IMG/VR virus record: IMGVR_UViG_3300035698_008626
Coordinates: 1-36,832 of that record
Source: a virus
Length of the DNA stretch: 36,832 bases
Direction: 5' to 3' (one strand)
Shown: positions 34,736-36,832 of the stretch, piece after piece
Numbering within the stretch: position 1 is the stretch's first letter
Layout of the letters: every line of letters begins with the position of its first letter
Notes under the pieces: generated by a model
The model's input: only the letters and a program-made list of their open reading frames with translations
What the model was told of the DNA's origin: nothing
Database searches by the model: none
Translations under genes and position numbers: made by a program

Positions 34736-36552
34736 ATGTAGCATGTCCACTGGCCGGAGAGAGCGCGGGAGTAGCAACCGCTGGCGGGGCCCTCGGGATC
34801 ACGAGGGCGATTCAGGCAACATCAGATGGCATCAGCGCGGCAGGGGCCACGATAGCCATCACGAGGGCGCTTGCAGGGGCTAGCACAGGAGAGGCAACTA
34901 TAGCCGGGGCACTGGACGTAGGATGCCCACTGGCGGGAGTAAGCGCTGGCGGCACGACTGTTGCTGGGGCAATCAGCATGCTGATACCATTACAGGCAGG
35001 GGCTAGCGGAGAAGGTTCAGCAGGGGCCACGATAGCCGTCGAAAGAACGCTTGCGGGACTCAGCGACGGCTTGACGGTAGCGGCTGGCGACTTGTACGTG
35101 GGCTGTCCTTTGCAGGGCGAGAGCAACGGCCTAAGCACAAGCGCAGGCACATTAGCAGTCGAGCATACATTAGCAGGACAAGCTGACGGCATAGCGACGG
35201 CCTCAGCAGCGATTAGCAGAGACAGAGGGCTGGCTGGGGCTAGCGCCGGGCAATCGATTACAGCAGGAATCATCACAACCAGCGATAACATGGCTGGGAT
35301 TATCACGGGGCTTGCCACCATTGCGGGAGCTCTGGCAGTTGAGAAGCAGCTTGCAGGGGCAAGCGCGGGGCAAGCGGGCGCAGGGGCCGACCTATACGTT
35401 GGGTGTCCGCTCCAGGGAGAGACAGATGGCCTCGCAACGGCATCTGGCGCATTAGCAGTTGAGCGCATATTAACAGGATCGAGCGACGGCACAGGATCAG
35501 TCACAGCGGCCGTTATCATAGATCGTCAGCTCGCAGGTAGCAGTGACGGTCTAGCCATGACGATTGCTTACTTATACGTTTCTTGTCCTTTACAGGGGGC
35601 CAGCGACGGGATCGGATCGGTAGCAGGGGCGCTTGGAATAGAGCGCAACATAGCCACACTAAGCGACGGGATCTCCGCAACAAGCGGGGCGCTGACTCTC
35701 ACAAGGGGCCTCGCGGGGGCGAGTGACGGCCTGGCAACGGTGGCAGGGGCTCTTGATACCAGCGATAGCCTAGAGGGTGCAAGTAGCGGGGGAGCCACGA
35801 GCGCGGGGGCGCTGTTAGTTGAAAGAGGGCTCGCAGGCAGTAGCGATGGACTAACCGGAATTACCAGTGAGTTGCAAGTAGCGCACACGCTCAAGGGTGC
35901 GATAGCGGGGCTGGCCACTGTAAGCGGGGAGCTCGTTACAGGGGGAGTTGTAGACCTCGCCGGATACTCAGACGGGGCCAGCTATGTAGAGGGCTCTGCT
36001 CTTATCATTCTCGGATTCATCGGGGCGGCGGCTGGAGCATCGAGCATAACGGGCGGCCTTGAGATAGACAAGGCGCTGGTAGGAATAAGTGCAGGAGAAT
36101 CTACCGCCAGCGGTAATTTGGAAAAGACGCTAGACCTCGCGGGGGCATCTGGCGGCACGAGCAGCGCGATAGGCGCAAGCGCGATAATCAGGCAATTCGC
36201 GGGGCAGCTTGCAGGGGTTGCGAGCGTAAGCGGAACGATAGCTACGGAACGAAGGATCGCGGGCGAGGCTGGCGGATCGGCCAGCGTAATGGGTAGCATT
36301 GGAGCTGATAGGCCAATGAGCGGCCAGAGCGACGGGGGGGCTGATCTCACGGGTCTATTGATAACGGTCGGCGCGGTACTATTGGCAGGGGCATCGGACG
36401 GCAGTACGAGAGTTTGGGGAAACATGGACGGGCATAAGCACGTCAGAGAACAGCTTGGATTGATGGCTATATCGCCGATGAACGGCAAACGAGATATGAG
36501 CCCAGGGCGAGCCAGGAAGCTAACAGACACACGATCAAGGGGTGGTGGATGA
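34549..36552 (+). CDS. Tail-adhesion protein made of about 30 20-residue repeats; no start codon at its 5' end
   Basis: The frame is open for 667 codons. Units of 20 residues follow LAGxSDGxxxxxGALxVxxx, e.g. LAGASDGLATVAGALDTSDS and LQGETDGLATASGALAVERI. About 7 units lie upstream of the first ATG (34978), and no ATG, GTG or TTG is present in frame before it. The repeats give a regular beta structure, a likely fibre or shaft outside the particle. The C-terminus leaves the repeat with KHVREQLGLMAIS and a basic tail. Synthesis probably begins at 34505. Confidence 0.75.
   Translation, partial: PRTWWRGLQATSDGLATASGDLFVSVPLAGQSDGASAVTGSAAIDKVLAGTSDGISTAGAALDVACPLAGESAGVATAGGALGITRAIQATSDGISAAGATIAITRALAGASTGEATIAGALDVGCPLAGVSAGGTTVAGAISMLIPLQAGASGEGSAGATIAVERTLAGLSDGLTVAAGDLYVGCPLQGESNGLSTSAGTLAVEHTLAGQADGIATASAAISRDRGLAGASAGQSITAGIITTSDNMAGIITGLATIAGALAVEKQLAGASAGQAGAGADLYVGCPLQGETDGLATASGALAVERILTGSSDGTGSVTAAVIIDRQLAGSSDGLAMTIAYLYVSCPLQGASDGIGSVAGALGIERNIATLSDGISATSGALTLTRGLAGASDGLATVAGALDTSDSLEGASSGGATSAGALLVERGLAGSSDGLTGITSELQVAHTLKGAIAGLATVSGELVTGGVVDLAGYSDGASYVEGSALIILGFIGAAAGASSITGGLEIDKALVGISAGESTASGNLEKTLDLAGASGGTSSAIGASAIIRQFAGQLAGVASVSGTIATERRIAGEAGGSASVMGSIGADRPMSGQSDGGADLTGLLITVGAVLLAGASDGSTRVWGNMDGHKHVREQLGLMAISPMNGKRDMSPGRARKLTDTRSRGGG
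36102..36115. repeat. Dispersed palindrome, copy 4
   Basis: TACCGCCAGCGGTA, the same 14 bases as at 19473, here within the repeat tail gene (codons for STASG). Confidence 0.5.
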
Positions 36553-36832
36553 CGCAACTAAGCGGACTCACATACAAGTCCAGCGAGAACGTGCATGAAG
36601 CAATGTTTGGCGGGCGCATCTGGTACGTCAATGGGACGACTGGCGCGGATACCAACAACGGCATAGACCCTGACACGCCGTTTGCAACGATTGGCGCGGG
36701 GATTACGGAGGCCGTGGCTGGCGATGCTATCAGCGTCGTGTGTGGAGCGTATGACGAGAATGGGCTGGATTTAGCGCTGGATTGTATACAGCTTTTGTGC
36801 GAACACGGAACGATTCTCGCCAATACGAATCC
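36549..36832 (+). CDS. N-terminus of a right-handed beta-helix tail protein (cut by window end)
   Basis: ATGA joint with the repeat gene; 94 codons visible, open at the edge. Residues 24-68 (IWYVNGTTGADTNNGIDPDT, PFATIGAGITEAVAGDAISV, CGAYDENGLDL) match the DUF1565/pectate-lyase-like opening seen in phage tail spikes and polysaccharide-binding proteins. It would act in host adsorption. Confidence 0.8.
   Translation, partial: MTQLSGLTYKSSENVHEAMFGGRIWYVNGTTGADTNNGIDPDTPFATIGAGITEAVAGDAISVVCGAYDENGLDLALDCIQLLCEHGTILANTN

Noticed and set aside
1-36832. Many long open frames on the - strand
   Set aside because: They lie opposite + strand frames that have ribosome sites, ATGA joints and family motifs; none has a good site or a recognisable motif, so they are shadows.
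1-36832. CRISPR array or insertion sequence
   Set aside because: No regularly spaced direct repeats apart from the coding 60-bp repeats of the tail gene, and no transposase or terminal inverted repeats were seen.

Overview
The window reads as part of a double-stranded DNA tailed phage or prophage-like genome (Caudoviricetes). Every gene I can support lies on the + strand. The genes are mostly 50-200 codons, very tightly packed, and commonly joined by ATGA or GTGA stop/start overlaps. A large terminase, portal, head-morphogenesis protein, DnaB-type helicase, cytosine methyltransferase and tail-adhesion proteins identify it as a phage. The host is uncertain. Good sigma70-type promoters (five, all with a 17-bp spacer), Shine-Dalgarno sites, a bacterial tRNA-Thr and intrinsic terminators point to a bacterium. 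One exported protein has a Pro/Thr-rich stalk of the kind often seen in Chloroflexota, which is only a weak hint.

Layout. (1) 1-658: the end of an upstream gene, about 320 nt of non-coding and probably structured sequence, a strong terminator, operator-like inverted repeats and an early promoter. (2) 703-8713: early/accessory genes: zinc ribbons, an HTH regulator, a phiC31 Gp3-like protein, tRNA-Thr, Lar-like proteins, a two-HTH protein, and a group of membrane and lysis-like genes including a lytic transglycosylase. (3) 8834-10075: two promoter + pseudoknot-RNA units, each placed just upstream of an HNH-nuclease reading frame. The first nuclease is interrupted by TGA. (4) 10076-18887: replication and DNA modification: a wHTH-HNH fusion, a DnaD-like initiator, the DnaB helicase, a VRR-NUC-like nuclease, many small ABA-sandwich-like and hypothetical proteins, an HNH nuclease, and a Dcm gene that carries a second long gene in the +1 frame. 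(5) 18875-19503: an S4-domain RNA-binding protein, then a consensus promoter and about 330 nt of highly structured untranslated leader. (6) 19504-31147: packaging and head: ParB-like protein, TerS, TerL, portal and Mu F-like head protein, interleaved with many small unknown genes and a tandem family of tail-collar-like mini-proteins. (7) 31156-36832: small genes, a self-contained AP2-HNH homing-endonuclease cassette with its own promoter and terminator, a giant 20-residue-repeat tail protein that has no start codon in its own frame, and the start of a beta-helix tail protein cut by the window end.

How it fits together (inference): the promoters at 630, 9920 and 19142 would drive early, replication and packaging/late transcription. 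The replication and late units each begin with a structured RNA leader. The units at 8834 and 33323 look like selfish endonuclease transcription units. No major capsid, tail-tube or tape-measure gene was recognised, so part of the structural module probably lies outside the window.
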